Translations under genes and position numbers: made by a program
Assembly: GCA_964614915.1 (NCBI GenBank)
Contig: CAZTNC010000013.1
Location: 1 to 32,454 of the forward strand
Length of the DNA stretch: 32,454 nucleotides
Direction of reading: 5' to 3'
Source: WTFY01 sp964614915
Lineage (GTDB): Bacteria > Pseudomonadota > Gammaproteobacteria > UBA4575
The notes under the pieces: model-generated
Seen by the model: the letters and a program-made list of their open reading frames with translations, nothing else
Databases searched by the model: none
What the model was told of the DNA's origin: nothing
Shown: positions 1 through 7,946 of the stretch, one piece after another
How the letters are laid out: each line of letters begins with the position of its first letter
Position numbering within the stretch: position 1 is the first letter of the stretch

Positions 1-180
1 TCCTCGATGATCGTAGGCGCGGCCTGCAGCGGCTCGAGCACCCCGCCGATCCCGACCCCGCCGGACAGGTGCACGTTCTTGCCGATTTGCGCGCACGAGC
101 CGACCGTGGCCCAAGTGTCCACCATGGTCCCCGAATCCACATAGGCGCCGATGTTGACGTAACTCGGCATGAGCACCACG
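1..180 (-). pseudogene. dapD: Inverted fragment of dapD (fold-back copy)
   Basis: Read on the minus strand, these bases encode about 59 residues of the tetrahydrodipicolinate N-succinyltransferase left-handed beta-helix, beginning VVLMPSYVNIGAYVD and including TMVDTWATVGSCAQIG and SGGVGIGGVLEPLQAAP. The segment belongs immediately upstream of, and partly overlaps, the plus-strand dapD sequence starting at about 181, but it points the opposite way. It cannot be a functional gene in this arrangement. The likeliest explanation is a chimeric contig end rather than genome structure. The inverted copy keeps the usual Pro in GVLEPLQ, whereas the forward copy has Ser. Confidence 0.85.
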
Positions 181-245
181 TCCGGCGGGGTCGGGATCGG
201 CGGGGTGCTCGAGTCGCTGCAGGCCGCACCCACGATCATCGAGGA
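1..245. repeat. 66-bp inverted repeat with 113-base spacer
   Basis: Bases 1-66 are the reverse complement of bases 180-245 with three mismatches (two synonymous, one Pro/Ser). The spacer 67-179 is unique dapD sequence in minus orientation. The join between inverted and forward sequence is at about position 180/181. Confidence 0.9.
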
Positions 246-531
246 CAATTGTTTCATCGGTGCCCGCTCCGAGGTGGTCGAAGGCGTGGTGGTCGAGAAA
301 GGTTCCGTCATCTCGATGGGGGTCTATATCGGCAAAAGCACGCGCATCTACAACCGCGAGACGGGTGAGGTCAGCTATGGCCGCATCCCGACAGGCTCGG
401 TGGTGGTCTCGGGAAACCTTCCCTCCAAGGACGGCAAGTACAGCCTGTACTGTGCCGTGATCGTCAAGCAGGTTGATGAAAAAACCCTCAGCAAGGTCGG
501 CATCAACGAGCTGTTGCGCGCCGTGAACTGA
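181..531 (+). CDS. dapD: Tetrahydrodipicolinate N-succinyltransferase, C-terminal part
   Basis: DapD transfers succinyl from succinyl-CoA to tetrahydrodipicolinate in the succinylase branch of lysine/diaminopimelate synthesis in the cytoplasm. About 116 residues are present, from SGGVGIGGVLE through hexapeptide-repeat turns (NCFIGARSEVVEGV, GSVISMGVYIG) to the family's C-terminal end (SGNLPSKDGKYSLYCAVIVK, KVGINELLR). The full enzyme is about 274 residues, so more than half is missing. The ATG at 169 lies in the inverted fragment and is not a real start. The gene precedes dapE by 63 bases on the same strand, the next dedicated gene of the same route. The Ser in GVLESLQ, where Pro is usual, may be an error tied to the chimeric join. 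Confidence 0.9.
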   Translation, partial: SGGVGIGGVLESLQAAPTIIEDNCFIGARSEVVEGVVVEKGSVISMGVYIGKSTRIYNRETGEVSYGRIPTGSVVVSGNLPSKDGKYSLYCAVIVKQVDEKTLSKVGINELLRAVN

Positions 532-594
532 AAGCTGCCCCCGGCATGGACCCTTCAACAGGTGAACCGGGTCGGCCTATGATACCTACACGCC

Positions 595-1722
595 ATGTCT
601 GCAACCCTTGAACTTGCGAAAGAACTGATTCGCCAGCCCTCGGTCACGCCCATGGACTGCGACTGCCAGTCCCTGATCGGCGAGCGCCTCAATGCGTGTG
701 GCTTTCAGGCCGAGGTCATGAATTTCGGTGAAGTCAGCAACCTCTGGCTGCGCCGCGGCAACGAGTCGCCCCTGCTGGTATTCGCTGGACACACCGACGT
801 CGTGCCGCCCGGTCCCGAGGCACGCTGGAACTCACCTCCGTTTGAGCCGGTCATCCGTGACGGCTGCCTGTACGGGCGCGGAGCAGCCGACATGAAATCC
901 AGCATCGCGGCTATGACTGTGGCCTGCGAGAACTTCATCCGCGCACATCCGGACCATGCGGGGTCCATTGCGTTCTTGCTGACCAGTGACGAGGAGGGGC
1001 CGGCCGTGGATGGCACGGTGAAAGTCATCGAGCAACTGCAGGCGCGAAACGAAGCTATCGACTGGTGCCTCGTGGGAGAACCCAGCAGCCTGAAAACCGC
1101 GGGCGACACCATGAAAATCGGACGGCGCGGTTCACTGTCGGCGACCGTGGATGTGACGGGCATCCAGGGCCATGTCGCCTACCCGCAGATCGCCAGAAAT
1201 CCCATTCACGAATGTGCACCGGCGCTTGCCGAACTGGTGTCAACCCGCTGGGATTCGGGCAATGCGCACTTCCCGCCCACCTCCCTGCAGGTATCCAACA
1301 TCCATGCAGGCACCGGAGCACACAACGTGATCCCGGGAGAACTGAGCATTGAACTGAACCTGCGGTTCTCAACGGAAACTACGGCCGAGGAAATCAAGTC
1401 CCGGATCCAGGACATCCTGGACCGTCATGGCCTGGACTACACGCTGACGTGGCACCTGTCCGGCAACCCGTTCTACTGCGAGCCGGGAGAGCTGGTGGAG
1501 GCCTGTGCACAGGCGATCGAGGATACGATCCAGATCCGACCGGATCTGTCGACGAGCGGCGGCACCTCGGATGGGCGGTTCATTGCCCCGACCGGAGCGC
1601 AGGTGGCCGAACTCGGACCCGTGAATGCCAGCATCCACAAGGCGGATGAGCACATCGGCGTCGACGAGCTGGAACAGCTCACAACCATCTACGAACGGGT
1701 GCTGCAGAAGCTTCTAGTCTGA
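595..1722 (+). CDS. dapE: Succinyl-diaminopimelate desuccinylase
   Basis: This zinc-dependent M20 hydrolase removes succinate from N-succinyl-LL-diaminopimelate, giving LL-DAP for lysine and peptidoglycan. It has 375 residues, the usual length. Metal and catalytic motifs are in order: GHTDVV with His66 and Asp68, GRGAADMKSS with bridging Asp99, and SDEEGPA with general-base Glu133 and ligand Glu134. The dimerisation domain occupies the middle (about 180-290), and a late His-bearing segment (GPVNASIHKADEHI) supplies the last ligand. It starts 63 bases after dapD; no clear Shine-Dalgarno precedes the ATG. A TATGAT box at 578-583 could be a -10, but its -35 is poor. Its last 9 bases overlap the convergent exonuclease gene. 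Confidence 0.97.
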   Translation: MSATLELAKELIRQPSVTPMDCDCQSLIGERLNACGFQAEVMNFGEVSNLWLRRGNESPLLVFAGHTDVVPPGPEARWNSPPFEPVIRDGCLYGRGAADMKSSIAAMTVACENFIRAHPDHAGSIAFLLTSDEEGPAVDGTVKVIEQLQARNEAIDWCLVGEPSSLKTAGDTMKIGRRGSLSATVDVTGIQGHVAYPQIARNPIHECAPALAELVSTRWDSGNAHFPPTSLQVSNIHAGTGAHNVIPGELSIELNLRFSTETTAEEIKSRIQDILDRHGLDYTLTWHLSGNPFYCEPGELVEACAQAIEDTIQIRPDLSTSGGTSDGRFIAPTGAQVAELGPVNASIHKADEHIGVDELEQLTTIYERVLQKLLV

Positions 1723-2487
1723 AGGCCAGTGACTGAGGAAATCGTCAAAGTGGGGCTTTTGCGCCTCCGCCAGGGACGCCCTGACCTGCTCGACCTTGTT
1801 CTCGTACACACCCTGTGAAAGCTTGCCCCGCATCTTCTCGAAACACAGGTAGACCAGGTAGGTGTTGAGCGCATCGGTTTCGCAGTAATTGCGGATCGCC
1901 TCGATCTCGCCGGCCAGCCAGGCCGCGCCCACCTGACTGCCGTCCATCCCCGTCTTGCCGGGAAATCCCAGCATGGTTGCGATGTGATCGAGCTTGGCAA
2001 ACGCGCGCGGCTGATAGCCGGCCAGTACGTCCATCAGGTCAATGTGACGCCAGTGGAACCGGCTCAGGTAGTTGTTGTAGCGAAAGCTCGTATCGTCATC
2101 GCCCGTTTGCCAGTAATGGTGGGCGTTGACCCCGTGCAGCAATGAACGGAACTGGATCACCGGCAGATCAAAGCCGCTGCCGTTCCAGGAGACGAGCGTC
2201 GGGTTGTACTTTTCCAGGCCGGCAAAAAACCGCTCCAGCAGTTCCTTCTCGCCGGACTCGGGCGAGCCCAAAGACCAGACCCGCAAGCTGTCGGACGTGC
2301 TCAGCACCACCGAGATAGCGACGATGCGCTGCAGGTAATGGGGCATGAACGTGCTGCCCGTTTGCTGGCTTCGCAACTGCTCCATGGCCCGCACGACATC
2401 CGCATCCTCCAGTCCCTGCAGGTCATGGATTTTCTTGCCGGACTCGACATCCGGCACGGATTCGACGTCAAATACGAAAACGTTCAT
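1714..2487 (-). CDS. Predicted 3'-5' exonuclease related to the PolB exonuclease domain
   Basis: This 257-residue DnaQ-like/PolB-exonuclease fold protein lacks a polymerase domain. The three exonuclease motifs are visible: ExoI FDVESVPD near the N-terminus (DxE), ExoII NGSGFDLPVIQFR in the middle, and ExoIII NYCETDALNTYLVYLCF towards the C-terminus. A two-metal nuclease acting on single-stranded DNA or RNA 3' ends is expected; the physiological substrate is unknown. It is preceded by AAGGATG as ribosome binding site and follows cysM by 12 bases, so it is probably the last gene of the minus-strand operon. The stop codon lies inside the end of dapE, a tail-to-tail overlap. The family call is firm; the cellular role is not. 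Confidence 0.88.
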   Translation of the reverse strand: MNVFVFDVESVPDVESGKKIHDLQGLEDADVVRAMEQLRSQQTGSTFMPHYLQRIVAISVVLSTSDSLRVWSLGSPESGEKELLERFFAGLEKYNPTLVSWNGSGFDLPVIQFRSLLHGVNAHHYWQTGDDDTSFRYNNYLSRFHWRHIDLMDVLAGYQPRAFAKLDHIATMLGFPGKTGMDGSQVGAAWLAGEIEAIRNYCETDALNTYLVYLCFEKMRGKLSQGVYENKVEQVRASLAEAQKPHFDDFLSHWPSD

Positions 2488-2499
2488 GGATCCATCCTT

Positions 2500-3396
2500 T
2501 TACGCGTCCTCTGAAAAGAGCCCGGTGGACAGGTAGCGGTCTCCCCGGTCGCAGATGATGGTGACAATCACCGCATCATTCAGCTCTTCCGACAGCCTCA
2601 GTGCAGCGGCTACCGCGCCCCCGGACGAGACCCCGCAGAAGATGCCCTCCTCGCGGCCGAGCCTTCGCATCATTGCCTCGGCCTCGGACTGGGTCACCTC
2701 GATCATGCGGTCCACCGCGCTGGCATTGAATATCTTCGGAATGTAGGCCTCGGGCCATTTGCGGATGCCCGGAATCCTGGAACCCTCGGCGGGCTCGACC
2801 CCGACGATCTGGATTTCGGGTTTGACTTCCTTCAGGTACCTCGACACGCCCATGATGGTTCCGGTGGTCCCCATGGAACTGACGAAATGGGTGACCTGGC
2901 CTTCGGTGTCCTCGAACACCTCCGGGCCGGTGCTGCGGTAGTGTGACAGCGGATTGTCCGGGTTGGCAAACTGGTCCAGCACCTTGCCCTCGCCCCGCGC
3001 CTGCATCTCCAGGGCCAGGTCACGGGCCCGTTCCATGCCTTCTTCCACGGTCACCAGGATCAGCTCCGCACCGAATGCCTGCATGGAGGCCCGACGCTCC
3101 AGGCTCATGTTCTCGGGCATGATCAGTTTCATCCGATAGCCCTTCATGGCGGCCACCATGGCAAGTGCGATGCCGGTGTTGCCGCTGGTCGCTTCGATCA
3201 GGTGATCACCAGGCTTGATTTCACCGCGCCGCTCGGCCTCGATAATCATGCTGAGCGCCGGGCGGTCCTTGACCGAACCGGCCGGATTGTTGCCTTCAAG
3301 CTTGGCCAGAATCCGGTTGGAGCTCGAACCCGGCAACCGTTGCAGTCGAACCAGCGGGGTGTTGCCGACAAATTTTTCAAGCGTGGGTGTACTCAT
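2500..3396 (-). CDS. cysM: Cysteine synthase B (O-acetylserine sulfhydrylase)
   Basis: A PLP enzyme that makes cysteine from O-acetylserine and sulfide, or S-sulfocysteine from thiosulfate. It has 298 residues, close to E. coli CysM. The PLP Schiff-base lysine is Lys43 in NNPAGSVKDR; the substrate/phosphate loops EATSGNTGIALA and SMGTTGTIMGVSRYL are intact, and CGVSSGGAVAA lies near the C-terminus. The short N-terminus and the Arg-rich loop after Lys43 favour CysM over CysK, but cystathionine beta-synthase-like relatives are not fully excluded. Its ATG overlaps the acpS stop codon (ATGA), implying translational coupling in the rnc-era-recO-pdxJ-acpS-cysM run. Confidence 0.93.
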   Translation of the reverse strand: MSTPTLEKFVGNTPLVRLQRLPGSSSNRILAKLEGNNPAGSVKDRPALSMIIEAERRGEIKPGDHLIEATSGNTGIALAMVAAMKGYRMKLIMPENMSLERRASMQAFGAELILVTVEEGMERARDLALEMQARGEGKVLDQFANPDNPLSHYRSTGPEVFEDTEGQVTHFVSSMGTTGTIMGVSRYLKEVKPEIQIVGVEPAEGSRIPGIRKWPEAYIPKIFNASAVDRMIEVTQSEAEAMMRRLGREEGIFCGVSSGGAVAAALRLSEELNDAVIVTIICDRGDRYLSTGLFSEDA

Positions 3397-3779
3397 AGGC
3401 TTGTACCAAATGCGATGGCATGTGCCACCGTGTAGTCCTGCTCATGGGAAATACTAACAGACAGCTGCAAGGCCTTTATCCCGAGGTGGTTTTGCAGGGC
3501 TTCCTCAAAGTGTGCCTCCGGCTTGCCCAGGGCGTCATGGGTGATGCAGATATTCCTCCATGTCATCGGTGAGCGGATGCCGAGCCCGAACGCCTTGGCG
3601 ATGGCCTCCTTGACCGAAAAGCGGCTGGCGAGGTACTGGGGCTTGTTCGCCTCTGCAGAGAACTCCTCAAGTTCGCGGGCATGCAGGATCCTTCGTGCGA
3701 AGGCCTCGGGATAGCGGCCGTAGATCCTCTGGATCCGCCGGTTGTCCACGATGTCCACCCCGCTGCCGATCAGTTCCAT
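3393..3779 (-). CDS. acpS: Holo-[acyl-carrier-protein] synthase
   Basis: Transfers 4'-phosphopantetheine from coenzyme A to the serine of apo-ACP, activating fatty-acid synthesis. The protein has 128 residues from the start chosen here (MELIGSGVDIVDN), which matches the usual N-terminus; an in-frame ATG five codons upstream at 3794 lies within the end of pdxJ and is less likely. Magnesium-site motifs are present: GSGVDIV (Asp) and ASRFSVKEAIAKAFG (Glu in the KEA segment). The chosen ATG begins one base after the pdxJ stop, and the acpS stop overlaps the cysM start, so it is translated as part of a tightly coupled operon. pdxJ-acpS adjacency is typical of proteobacteria. Confidence 0.95.
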   Translation of the reverse strand: MELIGSGVDIVDNRRIQRIYGRYPEAFARRILHARELEEFSAEANKPQYLASRFSVKEAIAKAFGLGIRSPMTWRNICITHDALGKPEAHFEEALQNHLGIKALQLSVSISHEQDYTVAHAIAFGTSL

Positions 3780-3780
3780 G

Positions 3781-4515
3781 TCAAAGGCCCGCATCCATGG
3801 CAGCTCTCATCTGCCGGACGGCCTGTTCCAGTCCCATGAACAGGGCATCGGCCACGATCGAGTGACCGATGTTCAGCTCGTGCATGTTCTCGATGCCGGC
3901 AATGGCCGCGACATTTCCACGGTGCAGGCCGTGCCCTGCGTTGACGGTCAGGCCAAGGGCATGCGCCTGTCGGGCAGCAGCACGGATCCTGTCCAGCTCA
4001 TCTTTTTGCGCCTTGCCGCTAGCCTCCGCGTACGTGCCGGTATGCAATTCAACTGCCGCAGCACCTGCTTCGGCAGCCGCTGCCACCGTTTTCTCATCCG
4101 GCTCGATGAACAGGGACACGATGATCCCGGCTTCACCCAATGCGCCCGAGAGGTCAGTGATCCTCGCCTCGTGGCCCAGCACGTCGAGCCCCCCTTCCGT
4201 GGTCAGCTCCATGCGCTTTTCCGGAACGATGCAGCAGTGTTGCGGGACCACGTCCAGCGCGATATCGCGCATCTCATCGGTCGCCGCCATTTCCAGGTTC
4301 ATGCTGGTCTTTATCACGCGCCTGGCCAGATAGACATCGGCGTCCTGGATGTGGCGGCGGTCTTCGCGCAGGTGCATGGTGATACCGTCGGCCCCGGCAC
4401 GTTCCGTGGCAGCAATGGCCTCCTTGAGATTTGGGTAGGCCGTACCCCTCGCCTGGCGGATGGTCATGACATGGTCAAGGTTCACCCCTAGTCGCACTCT
4501 GGATTCAGCAGGCAT
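3781..4515 (-). CDS. pdxJ: Pyridoxine 5'-phosphate synthase
   Basis: Condenses 1-deoxyxylulose 5-phosphate with 3-amino-2-oxopropyl phosphate to form pyridoxine 5'-phosphate, the last ring-forming step of the DXP-dependent vitamin B6 pathway. It has 244 residues and a TIM-barrel fold. Recognisable signatures are LGVNLDHVMTIRQARGT at the N-terminus (Asn/His/Arg substrate contacts), GADGITMHLREDRRHI, the KRMELTTEGGLDV strand and the C-terminal phosphate-binding segments LTVNAGHGL and ELNIGHSIVADALF. It lies 22 bases after recO and is followed at once by acpS, the standard order. Nothing unusual was seen. Confidence 0.97.
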   Translation of the reverse strand: MPAESRVRLGVNLDHVMTIRQARGTAYPNLKEAIAATERAGADGITMHLREDRRHIQDADVYLARRVIKTSMNLEMAATDEMRDIALDVVPQHCCIVPEKRMELTTEGGLDVLGHEARITDLSGALGEAGIIVSLFIEPDEKTVAAAAEAGAAAVELHTGTYAEASGKAQKDELDRIRAAARQAHALGLTVNAGHGLHRGNVAAIAGIENMHELNIGHSIVADALFMGLEQAVRQMRAAMDAGL

Positions 4516-4537
4516 TGGACACTACTCGTCGGCGGAC

Positions 4538-5257
4538 TCAGTCGGGCTGCGCCGTACGCATGAACTGCAGGATTTCACGGCTTCGCAAAGGACGGTGACC
4601 AAGATGCAAATCAATCATGCCGCGCATGAATTTCTTGGCCGCACTTCTTGATTCGTGTTTCATGCTCAACGGTGACTGAAGTGCAATCAATGTAGCTCCC
4701 TGCAGGATGTTCCATGCGGACCCGGACCGGTCAACCTGCACCGGGCCCGACTCCACATCATAACGATAAACGGCATGCGGCTGAATCTCGGTCTCGTGAT
4801 CGGCCTCCCGGTCCAGCAACAGGCCATGCCCGGTCATCTCCAGCAGCTTGACCTCAAACAGGCGCAACAGATTCTCGCACGGGATTTCATTTTCGCCCAG
4901 CGCCATGACGACATTCCGGTACAGATCGAAAATGTCCTGGCTGGGGCTTAACTTCGGAGTCAGCCTCAAAACCAATTCGTTCAGGTACATGCCGACGATG
5001 CTGACGCCCGGTGAATCGAGGTGCCGGGCACCTTCGGACTCGACATGGGTCAGCGTGAACAGCTCACCGTTTCCACTCCAAGAGATCAGCAGCGGAGTGA
5101 ACAGCAGCCGGGTGGAGCCGTGCTGCTTTCTCGAACCCCGGTGCACCGCGGCGATCAGGCCGTGATCTGGCGTCAGCATGTCCGCGATCTGGCTGGACTC
5201 CCGGTAGGGCCTTGCATGCATGCAGTAGGCCGGCTGCAGCTGTACTTTTTTTGCCAA
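4538..5257 (-). CDS. recO: DNA repair protein RecO
   Basis: RecO acts with RecF and RecR to load RecA on SSB-coated single-stranded DNA and anneals complementary strands. It has 239 residues, a normal length. The N-terminal OB-fold shows the family pattern (YCMHARPYRESSQIADMLTP, then GLIAAVHRGSRKQHG) and the helical C-terminal half runs to the end. No CxxC zinc site is seen, as in E. coli RecO. It follows era by 13 bases and precedes pdxJ by 22, the conserved gammaproteobacterial cluster, and probably shares the promoter upstream of rnc. Confidence 0.95.
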   Translation of the reverse strand: MAKKVQLQPAYCMHARPYRESSQIADMLTPDHGLIAAVHRGSRKQHGSTRLLFTPLLISWSGNGELFTLTHVESEGARHLDSPGVSIVGMYLNELVLRLTPKLSPSQDIFDLYRNVVMALGENEIPCENLLRLFEVKLLEMTGHGLLLDREADHETEIQPHAVYRYDVESGPVQVDRSGSAWNILQGATLIALQSPLSMKHESRSAAKKFMRGMIDLHLGHRPLRSREILQFMRTAQPD

Positions 5258-5270
5258 GGATTGCCGCCTT

Positions 5271-6158
5271 CTAATGCTCGAACCGGGAGACGATCCCCTG
5301 CAGGTCCTGCCAGTTCTGCTTGACTTTGACCCAGGTGCTGAGCATCACCTTCCTGCGAAAAACCCGCTCCAGCCGGCGGCGTGCTTGCTCACCGATGGCC
5401 TTCAGCCGGGCGCCTTTCTTGCCGATCACGATGGGCTTCTGGCTGTCTTTCTCCACCCAGATGACGACCGCGACCGTGACCAGGTTTTCCGCGAATTCGA
5501 GGGTTTCGATTTCCGTATAGAGCACATAGGGCAGTTCCTTTTGCAACTGCACCATGGCCGCACCGCGCACGATTTCGGCGACCACGAAGGCATCGTCGCG
5601 GTCCCACTTCACATCCCGCGGGAAAAGAAACTCCGAACGGGGACAGAACCTGCACAGCTCTGTCGTCAATGCCGTGACTTTCGGATCGTGCAACGCGGAC
5701 AGCGGCACGATGCTGTCGAAGGCATGCCGGGCCTTCAGCCCGTCGATGACGGGCAAAAGTTCGGACTTGTCCTTGATCCTGTCGACCTTGTTGATCACGA
5801 GCACGACCGCCGCCTTGATCTGGCCGATCTGTTCGAGCAGGTAGTCATCCTCGCGGTTCCAGACATGCGGCTCAACCAGCATCATCACAACATCGACCTC
5901 CTGCAGGGCGGACAGTGCATTGCTCAGCATTACGCGGTGCATTAGCCGACGGTGGCTGAGCTGAACGCCCGGAGTATCCAGCAGTACCAGCTGGCAGTGT
6001 TCGAGACTCAGGATCCCGCGGATGTTATTGCGCGTAGTGTGCGGCTTGTGGGTGGTTACGGAAAGCTGGTCGCCGAGCAGTTTGTTGAACAGGGTGGACT
6101 TGCCGACATTGGCCCGCCCGACAATGCTCACGAACCCGCATTTTGACTCCCCGGACAT
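5271..6158 (-). CDS. era: GTPase Era
   Basis: Era is an essential GTPase that binds the 3' end of 16S rRNA and helps mature the 30S subunit at the inner face of the membrane. It has 295 residues. The G domain has the P-loop GRANVGKST (14-22; the usual Pro of GRPNVGKST is Ala), switch II DTPG (61-64) and NKVD for guanine specificity. The C-terminal KH domain is seen in PIVIGKKGARLKAIGEQARR followed by LSTWVKVKQNW. It starts 9 bases after the rnc stop; rnc-era coupling is conserved because both act in rRNA processing. Confidence 0.97.
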   Translation of the reverse strand: MSGESKCGFVSIVGRANVGKSTLFNKLLGDQLSVTTHKPHTTRNNIRGILSLEHCQLVLLDTPGVQLSHRRLMHRVMLSNALSALQEVDVVMMLVEPHVWNREDDYLLEQIGQIKAAVVLVINKVDRIKDKSELLPVIDGLKARHAFDSIVPLSALHDPKVTALTTELCRFCPRSEFLFPRDVKWDRDDAFVVAEIVRGAAMVQLQKELPYVLYTEIETLEFAENLVTVAVVIWVEKDSQKPIVIGKKGARLKAIGEQARRRLERVFRRKVMLSTWVKVKQNWQDLQGIVSRFEH

Positions 6159-6167
6159 GCGGGCCCT

Positions 6168-6836
6168 TCAGGAGTCCTGTCCGGACACGTGGGCCAGGGC
6201 CAGTTGGGCTGCATCCTGTTCTGCCAGGCGTCGGCTCTTGCTGGTGGCCACGAACGGTTCGTGACAGCCCGCGACAATGCATTCGACCGTGAAAAGCTCT
6301 TTGCCTGATTTCCGGACCTGCTTCTGCAGAACGTAGCGGGGCAAATCGAGCCCCTCGGACTGCAAAAGTTCCTGCAGCTTGGTCTTGGCGTCCTTGAGCT
6401 GCTCTACCGGAGGAATGTGCTCGAGCCGCGTGCTGTACAGGTCCATGACAAGCTTTCGAGCCCGTTCAAGCCCCTGCGAGAGGTACACAGCACCGATCAG
6501 GGCCTCAAGCGCATTGGCCAGGATCGAGGCCTGCTGCACCCCGCCCGTCTTGAGTACCCCTGCACCCAGGGACATGTGCTTGCCAAAGTCCCATTCACGT
6601 GCGACCTCGGCCAGCATCTTCTTTCGTACCAAGTACGCGCGCAGTCGGGTCAGGTCGCCTTCAGGACAGTCGGTGTAGCGGAGGAAGAGCCACTCGGCAA
6701 TGAAAAATCCCAGCAGTGCATCACCCAGGTATTCCAGTCTCTCGTTGTTGTGGGCTCCGGCACTGCGATGGGTCAGCGCCTGGTGAAAATAATCTGAGCT
6801 TCGGAAGGGCTCGTCTAGGATGTCGGTAAGCTGCAA
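6168..6836 (-). CDS. rnc: Ribonuclease III
   Basis: Endonuclease that cuts double-stranded RNA during rRNA processing and mRNA turnover. It has 222 residues, with an N-terminal endonuclease domain holding the signature NNERLEYLGDALLG (catalytic Glu35, Asp39) and a C-terminal dsRNA-binding domain (DAKTKLQELLQSEGL to RRLAEQDAAQLALAHV). The second acidic cluster reads SILANALEALIGAV: the Asp expected at the E. coli Asp114 position is Asn108, while Glu111 (E. coli Glu117) is kept. It is the first gene of the operon running down to the exonuclease. Directly upstream lies an AT-rich insertion instead of lepB. Confidence 0.95.
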   Translation of the reverse strand: MQLTDILDEPFRSSDYFHQALTHRSAGAHNNERLEYLGDALLGFFIAEWLFLRYTDCPEGDLTRLRAYLVRKKMLAEVAREWDFGKHMSLGAGVLKTGGVQQASILANALEALIGAVYLSQGLERARKLVMDLYSTRLEHIPPVEQLKDAKTKLQELLQSEGLDLPRYVLQKQVRKSGKELFTVECIVAGCHEPFVATSKSRRLAEQDAAQLALAHVSGQDS

Positions 6837-6925
6837 TCTATTTACTATCGGTCTTCAGGGGTTGTCGTACACGGTGCCGGGACCGGGGCATGGCTTGCTG
6901 CAATTCAGTATTACGCGCCGGTGAT

Positions 6926-6953
6926 TTTATACCAGCCCGGTCTGGGAGACCAA
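6926..6953 (-). promoter_or_regulatory. Candidate promoter for the rnc-era-recO operon
   Basis: On the minus strand a -35-like TTGGTC (6948-6953), a 16-base spacer and an extended -10, TGG followed by TATAAA (6926-6931), point at rnc about 85 bases downstream. The spacer holds a small inverted repeat GGTCT-ccc-AGACC. The site sits at the very edge of the AT-rich insertion, so the operon would keep its own promoter despite separation from lepB. The -10 match is good and the -35 weak. Confidence 0.45.
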
Positions 6954-6960
6954 TTCAGCC

Positions 6961-7227
6961 GTGTCAGACTTAAACTTATCCATTATTTTGCTGTTTCTAA
7001 TGCTGGTTACACAAAACTTTTCTGCAGTTCTTTTTCTTTCTAACTTTTCTGGAAAACTCATATCAAGAACACTAATCTCGGATGTGCTTCAATGGATCCT
7101 AAAAAGTCTCTTTGTCCAAGTCGCGTCTAAGGATATTTTCCCAAGAATAGACGATCAGGCTGACACGCAATCTTATAAAGACAGGTACAATTACGAGTGT
7201 AGGATCTATAGCGAATTCGACCAATGA
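6961..7227 (+). CDS. Doubtful small AT-rich ORF, hypothetical
   Basis: An 88-residue frame starting at GTG with no clear ribosome binding site. The first half is hydrophobic (LSIILLFLMLV, then FSAVLFLSNF) and could form one or two membrane segments; the second half is polar, ending YECRIYSEFDQ. I recognise no family. It lies in the AT-rich patch between rnc and lepB, divergent from rnc and upstream of the lipoprotein gene. It may be real, a decayed remnant, or a chance frame; apart from this frame I see nothing identifiable in 6960-7300. Confidence 0.25.
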   Translation: MSDLNLSIILLFLMLVTQNFSAVLFLSNFSGKLISRTLISDVLQWILKSLFVQVASKDIFPRIDDQADTQSYKDRYNYECRIYSEFDQ

Positions 7228-7319
7228 GCTTGTTTTTGTCTCGGGTATTTATGGAAAGTAACGGCTTTGACTTTAGTTAGTTTTAGTTGTTTCAGCTTTA
7301 TTTGGAAAGGAATAATTTA

Positions 7320-7946
7320 ATGAGTAAGGCTTTTTTATTTTTATCAGCCTTAATGTGTTTAGTACTTTATGGTTGTGATAGTCCTGATAAACAAACTAGT
7401 GATCGAAGATATCAACATAATGATAAGCAAATTGATAAACGAGTTGTTATAAAAAGATGCTCAGATCATTTGCCGAAAATTAAGGATGAATGGAGACTTA
7501 TGGACAATCATATCGATGAAGTTGGTAGAAATTTACCCGAGTTAAATGAAAAACTAAATTCTATTAAACGCAAGGCATATAATAGATATTCAACTGATTC
7601 ATCTAATCACTGTTATGCTATGGCTGTTAGATGGTTTAAGCTCGAAAAAGCCTGGTCAGAAATAGTGGCCACAATTAAAAATCATAACCCTGATAATAAA
7701 ACGCATACTGGCTTAATCTTAGACTTGTCATATATTTTTGATATTAAAGAAGGTCCTATAGTTGTGGCGGCTGTAGAAATATACAACTTTTTGAAAAGAC
7801 AATTTTTCAATAATTCAAAATCTTCACTTGAATATGCACTGACTAGTTTTCCTAAAGATGAATTTATTTTTGAGGCAGAACGCCGAGCTTTATATGCTAA
7901 GTACCATAAAGAAAAAATAATTAAATTTCTTGAGTCTAAACCTTAG
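7320..7946 (+). CDS. Hypothetical lipoprotein in AT-rich insertion
   Basis: A 208-residue protein starting at the ATG preceded by GGAAAGGA; the open frame extends 11 codons further up but that start lacks a ribosome binding site. The N-terminus is a clear lipoprotein signal: a positive Lys, a hydrophobic stretch, then the lipobox LYGC with Cys19 as the lipidated residue, followed by Asp20, which in enterobacteria favours retention in the inner membrane. The mature part is charged and probably helical (for example VVAAVEIYNFLKRQFFNN) with no motif I know. Base composition and codon use are strongly AT-rich, unlike the neighbours on either side, and the gene runs against the surrounding operons. 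It looks horizontally acquired; function unknown. Confidence 0.75.
   Translation: MSKAFLFLSALMCLVLYGCDSPDKQTSDRRYQHNDKQIDKRVVIKRCSDHLPKIKDEWRLMDNHIDEVGRNLPELNEKLNSIKRKAYNRYSTDSSNHCYAMAVRWFKLEKAWSEIVATIKNHNPDNKTHTGLILDLSYIFDIKEGPIVVAAVEIYNFLKRQFFNNSKSSLEYALTSFPKDEFIFEAERRALYAKYHKEKIIKFLESKP

Noticed and set aside
169..531. 120-codon frame as an intact gene start for dapD
   Set aside because: Its ATG and first four codons come from the inverted fragment; true dapD sequence starts at about 181 and lacks its N-terminal half.
3777..3794. Upstream ATG for acpS giving five more residues
   Set aside because: It lies in the end of pdxJ; MELIGSGVDIV matches the normal AcpS N-terminus.
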